Shown in pieces: positions 35,831-47,639 of a DNA stretch of 64,000 nucleotides. Below the pieces are notes generated by a model. The model did no database searches. It was not told the DNA's origin and saw only the letters and a program-made list of their open reading frames with translations. How positions within the stretch are numbered: position 1 is the first letter of the stretch; each line of letters starts with the position of its first letter. A program made the position numbers and the translations under genes. The stretch covers positions 26,854,969-26,918,968 of the forward strand of contig CM033752.1 in assembly GCA_019671005.1 (NCBI GenBank). The letters are read 5' to 3'. This stretch comes from Hibiscus mutabilis (lineage: Eukaryota > Streptophyta > Magnoliopsida > Malvales > Malvaceae).

Positions 35831-36110
35831 AAAAAAATGTTGGCGCAACATGCTTAAACACGACAAAGTTTAAGATAATGGATAATTCAAATATCCATCA
35901 AAAATCTATTTTTACGAATGGTCAAAGGAAAATAAATCCTTTGGAAAAATCCAATGTCATGACTGGTATAAACTGATTGTACCTAGGGGAATGGTACAGC
36001 TAGCCCGGAGCAAACGACTATAGGTAAAGGTAACTCAAAACCGTTGATCCCTATGCATTTGGGAAAAATACAAAAGAAATCTAATTGTAGATATTTTTGA
36101 ATCAAGTGTT
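35831..36110. other. Tat/Ogre end and junction with the outer gypsy element
   Basis: No coding. Sequence such as 'gtacctaggggaatggtacagctagcccgg' holds a short inverted repeat (GTACC...GGTAC). No LTR copy matching the Tat/Ogre 5' LTR was found here. Confidence 0.45.
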
Positions 36111-36616
36111 CAAACCTTCATTGTTCGACCACGAGAATCCCAACCCCTCTGCTTTGTCTAAGTTATCTTGATTTCCCTTGGTGATTAGTTGACACAACTT
36201 CTTAATCTCTGAATCTTGTTTACTTGCTGCCCGAATATCTTCCAAATCAAACAAGGGTTGTACGCTAGTCAACACACTTCATTTAATTTTCTCGAATGAT
36301 AGCAAATTTCAAAATCGTAGCCTATCAATTTGGACAACATATAGTTCTAAAATCATTTTGTATTAAGTTCCCAATCTCGATATTCTACCTTTTGAAGATA
36401 CGATTTTTCCCACAGCCAAAAGTTTGGAACCATTTCTATGGTATGTCAGTAGATCAATTCGTAGCTTAATTTCGCTGAAAAATGCTAATGGCTTAGTACC
36501 TTGATGAAGCACAGCCCCTATTCCTACACTCGAAGCATCTGTCGGACAAAATGGATTTACTCTTTGTCTTTAAACCATTGGGGTATTCAGATATTGTTTC
36601 AGTTTTTGAACCCAAT
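36111..36616 (-). pseudogene. Outer gypsy RNase H and integrase N-terminal segment
   Basis: Minus-strand frames read PFCPTDASSVGIGAVLHQG and KPLAFFSE, the start of a Ty3/gypsy RNase H ('F.V.TDASG.GIGAVL.Q'). Later come DLEDIRAASKQDSEIKKL and ITKGNQDN, the segment usual between RNase H and the integrase zinc finger. Several stops and frame changes break it. It continues the same element as 39230-40604, separated by the LTR element at 36617-39229, with the end of RT lost. Confidence 0.75.
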
Positions 36617-37689
36617 TGTAAAGCAAAATAAGACCATTATTACATTACCTTTACTTAACGATTAAGGCCTCAGAACCTTTACAACAATGATACCCATATT
36701 ATTATTTTCAGTTACAATTCTACGTGCATAACTAAACTGAATTATAATAAAGTCCTTAGAATAATATGGTTATTCTTAAATGTCCTTAGTCGAGTATTAT
36801 TGTGGGCATGAACAACAATAATGCATTAAGACTAATATGTAGTTGATTGATAAAAAAGTGTTGTCATTGACATGGAGATGTCAAAATCAACACATACGTA
36901 TGTGTTAGAGAACGACATACTGGACTGACCCGCTATGAGCTTGTTTCTTGGATTATTATGTGACAGACACAACATTGCTCATAGTGATAACTACATGTAT
37001 GATCCTCAGACTTGAGATCATCATTATTTCAACATCGTGAGTGACATGTTTTGATACAGTCAAACGTGTGTCATAACTGACTACACTATAAAGACTGATA
37101 TTGGATATGCTACAATCTATGTAGTGGGATGCGGTTGATCAAGATAGGATTTGTCCCTCCTACATAATAGGAGTAATATCGTAGGCCACTTGATTGAGTG
37201 AGACTAGAAATGCATGGACATGCTCGAATAAGTTGATATGAGATATCATAGTTATTCGTTTATAATAGTCTACTCAAGATATCTCGAAATATTAGATGGA
37301 CTATACAAGCGTGACTATTCCATGACTTGTGTCCAATCTAGATATAAGGACAAAAGGATGTAATACATGAAAAGAGTTAATCACGAAGAGGTTATGTCGA
37401 ATCATGATTTCTTGTAACTTAGGTGACAATGACATATTGCTAGATGTCCCTCATTATTTGTAATATTAGAAATGTTATAATATTTACTACTAACGTTACA
37501 AAGAACCTACAGGGTTACACCCACGGTTGAAATGAGCCTATATTAAAACAATTATATATGTACAAATTTGTTGTACACGAATTTAGTTAAATGAATATAT
37601 ATTCGATATATATAACTTAACTATTGGATAAATATTAAAAGAAAATAATTATTGTAATTATAACTCTTTTAATATATAAGTAATATAAT

Positions 37690-37950
37690 TCGATTTAAAT
37701 TAATATATATATATATTAAAATTCTAATTAAAGTTGAATTAGGTTTATATATATATATTAATATATATATATATATATATTAAAATCCTAATTAAGTTGA
37801 AATAGGATTATATATATTGAAATCCTAATTAAGTTGAATTGGGATTATATATTTAATATATATATTGAAATTATAATTAAAGTTAAATTAGAATTATATA
37901 TATTAATATATATATATTGAAATCCTAATATGAGTTGAATTAGGATTACA
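37690..37950. repeat. Palindromic AT-rich tandem repeat
   Basis: About five units of 45-60 bp combine a (TA)n run with 'aatcctaattaagttgaattaggatt', in which AATCCTAATT pairs with GAATTAGGATT around a short loop. Each unit could therefore fold as a hairpin. Confidence 0.8.
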
Positions 37951-38173
37951 AAGGCTATATAAAGGCATTAGAGATCTAGCAGTCATTAATGTTTTTTAGA
38001 AACCCCTCTAAATAGTTTAGAGAGTTTTATATGCTCGTTTCAATTAGGTGAACTACGTACAGGTCAAAGCGTTATCGTTGCGGCTTAAGAATCGACATCG
38101 TGGAAACGTGATTGGATCTCTAGTGGTGATCGCCCTTATCCACCCCTCTAAATTCAGAATTCTAGATTTTAAA

Positions 38174-38287
38174 CAGGTAATTCTACGCCCTTATCCACCC
38201 CGATTCATTCCTCATACATGGATCTCTGGTGGGGATCGCCGGATAATTTTTCTGTTGCGTCATGGGGTGTGCCGGCGTGACCCAACA
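38174..38287 (+). repeat. LTR 3' end, first copy (repeated at 39115-39229)
   Basis: Both copies begin 'caggtaattct' and end 'catggggtgtgccggcgtgacccaaca', with a few substitutions and small indels. It is the main evidence that this element has LTRs. Confidence 0.85.
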
Positions 38288-38288
38288 G

Positions 38289-38300
38289 TGGTATCGAGCC
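38289..38300 (+). other. Primer-binding-like site
   Basis: TGGTATCGAGCC one base after the CCCAACA end. It resembles the initiator Met tRNA site TGGTATCAGAGC as found in many copia-type elements. Confidence 0.65.
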
Positions 38301-39229
38301 ACTTGTACGATACGGATTTGGATTTTAATTACTTGGGTGATGTAATTGTATGAGATACATATTATTTTTCGATTTATTTAGTGAATATATGATATTTTTA
38401 CGAGCAAATCGATTTAATCACGGCTAATTTGTTAATCCAGTTAAAAGATGTTCCTAAGATCAATGATTAAGAGTTAATCATCAGGATCTTTGTTGATAGG
38501 GTTTGAAATATTATATGTTAATTGTTAACATATTCAATATGGAGTTTTAGGGTTTTAGATGTTAAGTGTTAACATACACATGTTATAGTTATATATTAGA
38601 CTAATGGTTAGTCTATAGATTTCGTGTGGGGAAAGTAACAAAAGTTGTTTCAGTAAAAACCTCGTGGATTTTAAAATCTTGAAAAACACGATAATGTTTA
38701 TAAAAGTTATCAAATCGTGAAGTTTTTTTACATAGCGATTAAGATGCTAATATTTAAAAAAATTTCCTCTCCGCTGACCGGTCAGTAACACCCCCGCCAG
38801 TGGTCTCGTAGCCACCAAACCCCCGCAAGAGGCTCCGCTCCTTGACCCCTGTGTAGGAACAATTTGGTAAGACCTTAATAACAAATTGCGTCGTTATTAT
38901 GTTTGATATCACGGTGTTTGGAATACATGGTTATAGCCTAATAGCCCATTTAGTTTTATTTATAAGGTTTTATAAATACGATCTACGTGTCGTGTCTTTC
39001 TCTACTTCTATTGTAATTCTTTTCTCATCTTACTCCCTATATATGTAAAAAGAGTTTATGAAATTATAACCTATACGAAGAAGCATGGACAAGAGAAACA
39101 GAAGTATGGGCCGACAGGTAATTCTTCACTCTTATCCACCTCTATTCGTTCCTCATACATGGATCTCTGGTGGTGATCGTCGGATAATTTTTTTCGTTGC
39201 GCCATGGGGTGTGCCGGCGTGACCCAACA

Positions 39230-40604
39230 TAAATAGGGTCAAAACAAGTCATTAATGGTCGTTTGAAATGTTGACAGTGTATTTGTTAGACCGAATAGCA
39301 TTACGAGAAATTTGTAATGACCTTTGTGTGTTCGAAATGCAGTTTTCGATACATATTCTACCTTCACTCGGATCTAATTATATCCTGCAAGTAAATCCAA
39401 CTTCAAAAAATAAACCAATCCACCCAATTCATCAAACAATTCCTCAACTTTTGAAATCGGGAACTTGTCCTTAACAGAGATCACATTGAGTGTCCTGTAA
39501 TCGACATAGAACCTCCATGTTTCGTCATTCTTCTTTACCAACAACACAGAGGAAGAAAAATGGCTATGGCTTTTTCGAATTAACTATTGTTCCAGTATTT
39601 GTTGTATTTGTCATTTAATCTCATGTTTCTAAAAGTATGAATATTAGTAAGGCTTGATATTCACTGGATTGCTAGATCGGACCAAATGGATGGCGTGGTC
39701 GTGTTTGCAAGTTGGTGGTAAACCTCTCAGTGCCAAAAATACATCAGTAAATTACCCTAATAATTGCTCCATTTCCTCTTATTCAACCATTGAATCCTTG
39801 TCTATCATCTATAAATAGTAGTACTCGGCAACTATTTGTGTCTCAGCCATTTGATGAAATGCTTAGAAACATAACGCTTGTGGCTCCAACCCAGTCTCAT
39901 CATGCCACTGATATTCAGTATCGCCTTGTCGAAATCAAAACTGCAGCTTGGAAAAATCCATGGTGACTGGTCCTAGAGTTGTCATCCAAGCTACTCTTAA
40001 CACCATTTATGTGCCTTCCAATGGTAAGGCATAGAAATCGGTCGTGACTTCCGTTCCTTGAACCTGGAGCTTCTAATTTCTAACACACCTTTCATTTTGA
40101 AGCTTTTCACCATTACTAACCAAAACCCTAAAATTCAGAGCTGATGTCTGTAAACCCAAATATTTCGTAGTTCTTGTTTGTAGAAAATTGTGTGTGCTAC
40201 CTTTATCGATCAAAATTCATATTTCTCGCCCTTTGATTTTTCCTCAGACCCGTAAAGTAGTGGGCATTACATAGCCTGCTAAAGCGTTGAAGGAAACCAA
40301 ACATTGTTCCTAAACCTCATCCTCATCTTGACTCCCCAACTTTTCCTTTTCATTTTCCACAATTGGCTCCTCCTGATTTCATTTCACCCCTGGAACTTTA
40401 TCATCCAAAAAGAAAAGTTGGCGATCCTTGCACTTTTGCCTAATCACAAATTTTTTGTTGCAATAATAGCAGAGCCCTTTTTCACGTCGTGCCTGAGCCT
40501 CGGCTACTAAAAGTTGCCTGGGTTGCAAAGGATTCTGCCAAAATAAGGTATTCTCTAAGGGTGGGGTTTACTTGGCATTTTCTTAGTTCTAGAGGGCGAA
40601 TACG
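39230..40604 (-). pseudogene. Outer gypsy gag end (zinc knuckle), protease and RT N-terminal part
   Basis: On the minus strand a zinc-knuckle block reads RREKGLCYYCNKKFV then RQKCKDRQLFFLDD; the expected His is not conserved. A protease segment follows (ILIDKGSTHNFLQT, with DKG in place of DSG), then GPVTMDFSKLQF and LRGLPPTCKHDHAIHL. RT begins VLLVKKNDETWRFYVDYRTL and FPISKVEELFDELGG, ending at GLTNTLSTFQTTIND where the LTR element at 36617-39229 interrupts it. The upper edge at 40605 is the CGGGT duplication made by Tekay-2. Many stops are present. Confidence 0.82.
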
Positions 40605-40609
40605 CGGGT

Positions 40610-43358
40610 TGTAAAACCCACTTCCCGGGTTTTGTAGGAATTTGGGTCGAAAAATGGTACCAACGAACATTACGGTGATCGGATCAATGATTATGATGCT
40701 ATATACCATAAATCATGTATAATTAATCTATGGTGCAATATAATGATCATTTTCAATCAATAAGGTTTACCCAATTTATGATCTATTAAAGTTTAGGGAC
40801 TAAAGTGTAAAATTTCTAAAATACAGGGACTTGTCTAAAATTAAGGTTATCCGTAAGAAATACAATACTTGAATACCTTACATACAAATTTTTACCATAA
40901 TCAGAATTCATTTGTGTCCTCAATTAAGTCTTATGAGGTTCGATGACCAATTTACAACATTTTGGAACCTTTTAAAACATCTTTTAACCAACTTACCTAC
41001 CTTCGTACCGATACTCAAAGAGTCCGTATCAGTACGCCTTCATTATAGTCTTTAAAATTAATTATAGATGTTAGGGTCATACAAATATGAATGCATCTGT
41101 ATCGGTACGCCAAGCTGATTTTAATTATCTAGGATTCTAGAATAGATCAACCATACCGAAACGCCCAGGGTCGTATCAGGTACACCTACCTTGATCGTTA
41201 AAATGGTTATTTCCTTTAATCTCATACCGATACTAGGTATTGGTACGCATGGTCAATGCTCAGAATGTCAAGTTTCAAGATCGATATGGTGTCGATACGG
41301 TACTTTAATATTTTTTCAGTGGCTAAGACCCGTACCGATACGCCTAGGTGCGTATCGATACTCAGCTACGGAAGAAATTCCAGTGACTAAGCCCTGTACC
41401 GATACGCCCTAAAGCGTATTGATACCCCAACATTGATTTGACCAAAAATGCAAGGCCGTACCGTACGCCACCACCTGTATTGGTACGACAAGGCTTATAA
41501 TGACGAATTTTATCTGGTTTTTAATCAAATTAGGGGTCTTAACCTTGTTCAATTGTTACCAAATTTTACAGGTAAGTTTTTAGCTACTTATTCTATCCTC
41601 ATGCCAAATTTCATGATATTTGAATCCATTTACCATGATTTCACATATTAGTGTATTTTAGGTCATTTGTAGTACATTTCTAACATTCAACATGCCATAT
41701 TTCGAACTTTAACTTTTTCAACATGGTGAGCATCATATACACACAAAATGGGGCAAAACTAACATGTCTAGAACCTATTCCACCTTTCTAGGAGTTTAAG
41801 GACAAATTTTACATTACATGTGACTTGGTGACTTGCTTCAAAAACGCCCTTGCTCCGATCCTTGATCCAACGCACTATTAACCTAAAAATGTATGGAAAA
41901 GAGATGCATTAGGCTTATATAGCCTAGTGAGGTAGTCAACAATGATAACATAAATTCCAATAATGTCATTAACATGTATATCAATGTAAATACATGTCAA
42001 ATCATGTTTTAACAATACTTGCAATAATTTATTTCCTTGGATCGACATGTAAATGTGGATATGCGAATTCCCAACCAACATCGCCAACAATAAATGGTCA
42101 ATATCCTCCAACATTGCCAATACGACCAACACTAACATATTCCACCAGCATCGCCAAACAGAGCCTTAGCTCAAGGACCGTAGTCCACTCCGTACTAAGG
42201 AGCTCATGAATTCTATGGCATGCCAATTATATCCCGTGTCCATTCGTATCCAAGGATTCGATACTTAGGCCAATATCAATAACAATAACAATAATGGTAG
42301 CCATGACAATATCAATGTAGCTTTAACAATATACAATGGTCAATATGGTCTTTCTCAATGTTTGAACGATATCAATGACAATGCAATGATTCAATAATCA
42401 ACTTTACAATATAATATGCTTACCAGAGCTTACAAAAGATACCTTTAACAAGGTTTCCCTATATCCATACCTTGATTCCAACGATGGAAATGTAATAGAC
42501 CAATATAAAGGAAATCGAGATAAGCAACCTAGCCAATCTCAAGACTCCGACTACACTTACCGATACTTCTGAGGCTTTCAAGGCTCCCGGATGACAATTC
42601 CTTTGTTCTTGGACTTGTTGGAATTTGGGGAATTTGGCGATTCTTCACCTTGATTCTCTTGAGCTACAAAAAAATAGGAATTACAAGGATTTTAATATCA
42701 ATAATAGATTCATAGCAGCTTAATAGCTATGACAAGCAATAAAGATTAAGTCTTGATATCCCTAGGAAATCCTAGGGTTCCTAACTTCATAAACTTGGAA
42801 TTAAACATGGATTTGATCATGAAATCAATAGGCAATAAGGGATTATAGCTTACCCGATCAATATCTATAATCTAGGATTAAAAACTTGAAGAAATCGAAG
42901 CTTTTGTTATCCTCTAATAGAGGTTCTTGCATGTTTAAGGCTAAAGGAAGAAGATGGAAGTGGTGTGGTGCTTGCTTAGAGATTAACTGGGTAAGATTCT
43001 TCCTCTCTTTTTCTTTCCTAATTTAGTGTTTAGCTTTCCTTTAGGTGAAGTAGTTTCACCCCAAAAGACCAAGTAGGTGGTGATTAATCTTTAGGAGGGG
43101 CTAATTACAAGGTTAGTCTTTCAATTCTTTAATTTTTATACCTTTTCCCCTAAACTTTCAATTTTCTTAATTTAGCCACTAAGACAAGTTTCAATGTTTA
43201 CAATGAGACCCTTAATCAATATCAATACTTAATTGGGATTCAAAAATCCAACAATTGACCACTTGGTCAAAGGTCAACACTATAATTTAACTTTCCAATG
43301 CAAAATTTTTTGGTTGCCGAAATTAGATTCCGACTAGGCCTGGTTTTAGGGTATTACA
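40610..43358 (-). repeat. 3' LTR of Tekay-2
   Basis: 2749 bp, plus-strand TGTAAAACCCACTTCCC to TTTTAGGGTATTACA. It aligns throughout with 50994-53772. Confidence 0.93.
41005..41490 (-). repeat. GTACCGATACG-type hairpin cluster in the Tekay-2 3' LTR
   Basis: About a dozen 'cgtaccgatac', 'gtatcggtacg' and 'gtatcgatac' words. Some form clear inverted pairs, for example GTACCGATACGC with GCGTATCGATAC around 'ctaggt' at about 41331-41360 and GTACCGATACGC with GCGTATTGATAC around 'cctaaa' at about 41396-41425. The cluster lies about 395-880 bp from the LTR 3' end (40610). Confidence 0.85.
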
Positions 43359-43370
43359 ACTTTCCCCCTT
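43359..43370 (-). other. Polypurine tract of Tekay-2
   Basis: The minus strand reads AAGGGGGAAAGT directly before the LTR, preceded by 'gaggacgaattttctt', as is usual in plant chromoviruses. Confidence 0.88.
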
Positions 43371-43378
43371 AAGAAAAT

Positions 43379-44387
43379 TCGTCCTCGAATTTTACCTGAA
43401 CCGAAGAGATACGGATATTAATTTCTCATGGTCTTTTCGGTTCCCAAATAGCTTCTTCGATCTTGTGACTTCTCCAAAGTACCTTAATTAGATAAACTTT
43501 CTTGTTTCTAAGTCTCTTGACTTCCCTTGCCAATACTTGTATTAGTTCTTCCTCAAGCGTTAGATTGGTTGGAGTTCTATTGAGTCAGGCTCAACAATAT
43601 GAGATGGATTATATCTATACTTGCGGAGCATCGATACATGAAATACATTGTGAATCTTCCTCAACTCCTTAAATAAAGCTAGTCGATAAGCCACAGGACA
43701 AACTCTTTCAATCACCTCAAAAGGTCCAATGAATCGGGGACTTAGCTTCCCCTTTTTGCCAAAACGAAGAATTTTCTTCCATAAGAAGACTTTCAAGAAA
43801 ACCTTCTCACCAACTTCATAATGTATATCTCTCTTCTTGATATCAGTATAGGCCTTTTGTCGGTCAAAAGCGGCCTTCAAATGGTCATGAATGATGGTAA
43901 CCCATTCTTCAGTTTCCAGAAGTAAGTCAGGGACCAACATCTTGCCTTCACTGAGTTCAGACTAATATAGTGGTGTTCCACATTTCTTACCATACAATGC
44001 TTCATACGGTGCCATCCCAATAGATGATTGGTGACTATTATTATAAGTAAACTCAATGAGAGGTAGGGACCTCTCCCAAGATCCTTCAAATTCAATGACA
44101 CATGCACGAAGCATGTCTTCCAATATTTGGATTGCCCTTTCTGATTGACCATCAGACTGAGGGTGAAAGGTTGTACTAAGATTGACTCGGGTGCCCAGAG
44201 CTCATTGCAATGCTTTCCAGAATCGTAAAGCAAAATGGGGATCTCGATCGGAGATGATTGACTTAGGTACCCCATGGAGTATAATCACTTCCTTGATGTA
44301 TAAGTCAACTAACTTGGAAAGACCGTAGTCCATTCTAACAGGTAAAAAATGAGCTGACTTGGTAAACCAGTCAACAATGACCCAAAT
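43379..44387 (-). pseudogene. Tekay-2 integrase core (second part), C-terminus and chromodomain
   Basis: From the edge of the solo LTR the minus strand reads VIVDWFTKSAHFLPV, then IISDRDPHFALRFWKAL (second catalytic Asp) and GQSERAIQILEDML (catalytic Glu). APYEALYGKKCGTPLY and IGPFEVIERVCPVAYRLA (residues of the C-terminal domain) follow, then KIHNVFHVSMLRKY. After a stop at 43560 and a frame change a chromodomain is visible: RNKKVYLIKVLWRSHKIEEA and IWEPKRP. This domain, with the overall plan, supports a Tekay chromovirus. The first catalytic Asp lies on the other side of the solo LTR at 47179-47312. Confidence 0.9.
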
Positions 44388-47178
44388 TGTAACACCCCAA
44401 AATTCCCAAATTCAAAAAACCCTAGATGTTGAAATCCTTAATCAATAAACCCTAGAATTTGGGAATTACAATTTTAAAACCTTAATTTGTAAATGAATTA
44501 AATTGTGAAAATCAGAATCTTTGGGCTTATTTTGGGAATATAGTGACCAATATGCGATGAAGGTTAAATTTTGTTTTCTTTTCATGAACCCTAGAGATCC
44601 CAAGGTCACGAACTGCGTTTTACCCATTGATTAGGGTATTTACTCTCTTAAGCCTTTTGACGGACCTTTCATCTGCCATAATAACTCAGCCTTTCTCTAT
44701 CCCAATATCTTTTCCCTCTTTTTTGAAAAACCTGGCACCCTTTTAGCTTTTCGGTCAGCATTTGACGAAGCTCCAATCACCATCTCTCTTTCTTCTGTTC
44801 CTCGCATCGCCACCTATATCATGGCTATCGTTGAACCGCGACCAAACTCAGCCATTAGATCTTCCTTGTCGGTCGCCATTCGTGGAAGAATGGTAGGAAA
44901 CGGTTTGAATCTCTTTGTGTCGCTGTCCTCGACTTGCGTGACTTGTACCATTGTCATCGTTGCTTTCACCGTTGTGGCACAAACCCAACGCTGATCGTCG
45001 AGTTCCCTTGTTGGTCGTCGTCTCTACCTTTCGTGGTTGTTGGTAAGCCACTTCCGAACTTTCTTTTTTTACCTACCGTCATTGTTGTTCATCTTCTTCG
45101 CTGCCGTCAAGCAAGGGTCGGTAAACCCTAGTTTTAGTTTGCATAGTAGTGCATGTGTGTTTGGGTGCTAATCGTTGGTCGTGTGGATGTTTGGCCAGAA
45201 TGGCCATCAGGGTTCTCGTGTTATGATCTCGGAAGGCTGTCGTTGTCTATACTATCGCCGCCATTAAAATCTCCTTCGCGTATCGTCGTCTTTAGGTGTT
45301 TTAGAACCCTAATTCCAGTGGGGTGGTGAAGAGAGAAAGGGGATAATGGTGTTGGGCTGTGAGTGTGGGAATGGAGTGGGCTTGGTGATTGGCCTATGTG
45401 TGATAGTGGTAGTGATTTGGGTTGTGTGTGTGTTGTGTGTGTGGTTGGGTTTGAATCCAAACCATGAGGCTCGGTTGTGCGTGAGTGTGTGGTAAGTGAA
45501 GAGCCCAAAATCAAAGAACCCAATATGCTAAACTGAACTAGCTTTGTTATGAACCAGACCAAACCTTATGACCCAAATCAGTTGAGACCAAACCAAATGG
45601 GTGAACCGAACCAGCAGAACCGATTTTAACCTTGGACCGTTGACTGGACCCGACCTGACCATTGACCGAACTCGACCCTACCGTTGACCGGACCTAACCT
45701 GATAATTGGATGACGTCAGTGTTGACCTTGATGACATCAGTATTGACCCTGATGACATCATCATTAACCTTGATGACATCAGCATTGACCAAAGCTGACC
45801 AGTTTGACTTTAACTTTGACCAGGGTTGACTTTGACTTTTGATCCGAAGTTGACTCTTTTGGACAACCTACCTTTTAACCTTTTTCGACTTTCTGAGTCC
45901 ATTTTCGCTACCCGTTTTGTCAAATTCAAACCCGAAAATCCTGTTTTACTATTTACAAATTATTGTACTTAGTAATTTCAAAAGAATTGAATTCTAGTTT
46001 GACCCGAGTTGTTCTCGTATTCAGGTATCAACTTTGAGGCTGACGAGTTACCACCTTATTCTGTTCTGATCGACCGTGCATGTTTTTTGAGGTCTGTACG
46101 TAAGTATTCTTTCAAATTAGTCTTACGTTTTAGTGGTGGCTTAGTGTTAGAAATGGTTACTAATATAGAGTTATCATCGTAGGTTCTAATCTAGCTATAC
46201 CTGAGCGTGAGGAGCGTTCTTCTCAGTATTAGAGGTACTGCTTGCTAAGGTGTGTCCCTTCATGTGCCACTTATTTGTGTGTTTCTTAATGTGCTATATT
46301 TTGTAAAATAATGTTTTATATCTTGCTTGATTTATTGTTTGATTGATTGTGATTCGAGAATGTTTTGAAAACATCATGCATGGTATATTAAATTGTGTTT
46401 TTAAATCAAGCATCAGATTTTTAGAAAATGAGACCCTCGTAAGAGTTCAAATTTATGATTTTACAAATCATATCATGTGACATGGGGTCAGAATTGTGTT
46501 CAGAAAAAATGAGGGAAACCTCCATTCTGGCGAGGGAAACCTCCACTATGGTGAGGGAAACCTCCACTATGGCGAGGGCAACCTCTACTCTGTATGATAT
46601 CGGATAGTCGGGTATTGAGTCATGCATCGAACATCATAACATTATGATTTGGATTTATCATATTTAGTATGCCTTCAGAAAAGACTTTATCAGAAAATAA
46701 AAATATTGTTTTGTTTTTGTGTTGCTTGCACTTTAGAGACACATTAAGCTCTTTAGCTTACACCCTCATAGTTTCTTCTTTCAGATATACTCAGACTGAT
46801 TAGGCGACTCGGTACTTGGAGCAACTTGCATTTTACTCGGATAATTTATTATTCAGTATGAATTCTTTTAAATTATTCAGATTAATGTTTTAACATATTT
46901 TGGAACATTTTGTAATTCGGACATTTGGGACTTTTAAATTGTGATTTTATTTCAGCATGCATTTATGGATTTAATTTGGATATTTATATTGAATTTTCAT
47001 GATATATTTTAATGTTTGTGATTCATTATTAACTGAGTTATTTCACGACAATTATTATTAAATAATAATTTTGTATCATAAACAAGTAAACCTAAAATGT
47101 GTTTCTTAAGGGATAAGTTTTTCAAACTTAACTCCTAAGATTTAATATAAGAAATTAGGTTAAATTTATGGGGTTACA
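44388..47178 (+). mobile_element. Solo LTR of a Ty3/gypsy element in the Tekay-2 integrase (2.8 kb)
   Basis: It starts TGTAACACCCCAAAATTCCC and ends TATGGGGTTACA, with a perfect TSD CAAAT (44383-44387 and 47179-47183). Removing it and one TSD leaves the integrase frame reading AKHDAIW then VIVDW without interruption, confirming the limits. Short arrays inside: 'tgatgacatca' words with TTGACC at about 45712-45800 and 'gcgagggaaacctccactatg' units at about 46509-46592. No coding is supported. Confidence 0.92.
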
Positions 47179-47620
47179 CAAATGGCATCATGCTTAGCTG
47201 GAGTCAACAGTAGACCACTGACAAAGTCCATGGTTATTCTTTCTCACTTCCATTGAGAAAGTTCAATGGGTTGCAATAATCTCGTGGGAACACGATGCCC
47301 AGTCTTGACTCGCTAACACGTAAGACACCTTGTTACAAAATCAATAATAGCCTTCTTCATACTAGGCCACCAGTACAATTCCTGAAGGTCCTTATACATC
47401 TTCACCGACCCCAAGTGAACCGAGAAAGGGCTACAGTGAGCTTTCTTAAGAGTGTCATCACGAAGAGATTCATCTTTTGGTATACAAATTCTATCACGGA
47501 AACACAAGAGTCCTTCAGAATTAACTTTAAAATCATGATCAAGATTACTCTTATATTTGGAAATGATGGTTTGTAATTCGGGGTTTTGATTTTGCAATGA
47601 TTTGATTCTCAACACAATCG
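47179..47620 (-). pseudogene. Tekay-2 integrase zinc finger and start of the core
   Basis: The minus strand at 47313-47615 reads CIPKDESLRDDTLKKAHCSP and VKMYKDLQELYWWPSMKKAI, ending FVTRCLTC, which is the HHCC zinc domain of gypsy integrases. After a stop, ELSQWK and TMDFVSGLLL (first catalytic Asp) lead to the solo LTR. The rest of the core is at 43560-44387. Confidence 0.9.
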
Positions 47621-47639
47621 TAGACTGAACTTGAAGTTT

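Larger units (their letters stand above)
9151..36110 (+). mobile_element. Tat/Ogre-type Ty3/gypsy element, defective, with Tekay-1 nested inside
   Basis: The plus-strand order is a long 5' LTR (to 14347), a primer-binding-like site, a leader (14371-14656, resuming at 31352), a gag with Tat/Ogre features (31963-33509), non-coding remnants and a tandem array (34320-35830). No protease, RT, RNase H or integrase is present, and no 3' LTR copy was seen before outer gypsy sequence resumes near 36111, so a large internal and 3' deletion is likely. Tekay-1 lies in its leader with TSD GATGT; the text is continuous across the site ('gaattgatg|tcctcacgac'). Both outer edges are approximate. Confidence 0.72.
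36617..39229 (+). mobile_element. Degraded LTR retrotransposon with almost no coding sequence, class uncertain
   Basis: A sequence starting TGTAAAGCAAAATAAGACC and ending GACCCAACA interrupts outer gypsy pol. An internal point at 38287 has the same CCCAACA end followed one base later by a primer-binding-like TGGTATCGAGCC, so 36617-38287 may be the 5' LTR. The last ~115 bp (39115-39229) repeat 38174-38287. The rest of the second LTR is missing or very diverged. No gag or pol was found. No convincing TSD is present (ccaat versus taaat), so the left boundary is tentative. Confidence 0.5.

Noticed and set aside
45712..45800. Repeated 'tgatgacatca' words considered as bZIP-type regulatory sites
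   Set aside because: TGACATCA-like words are plausible binding sites, but here they are a short tandem duplication within a dead solo LTR, so no function can be claimed.
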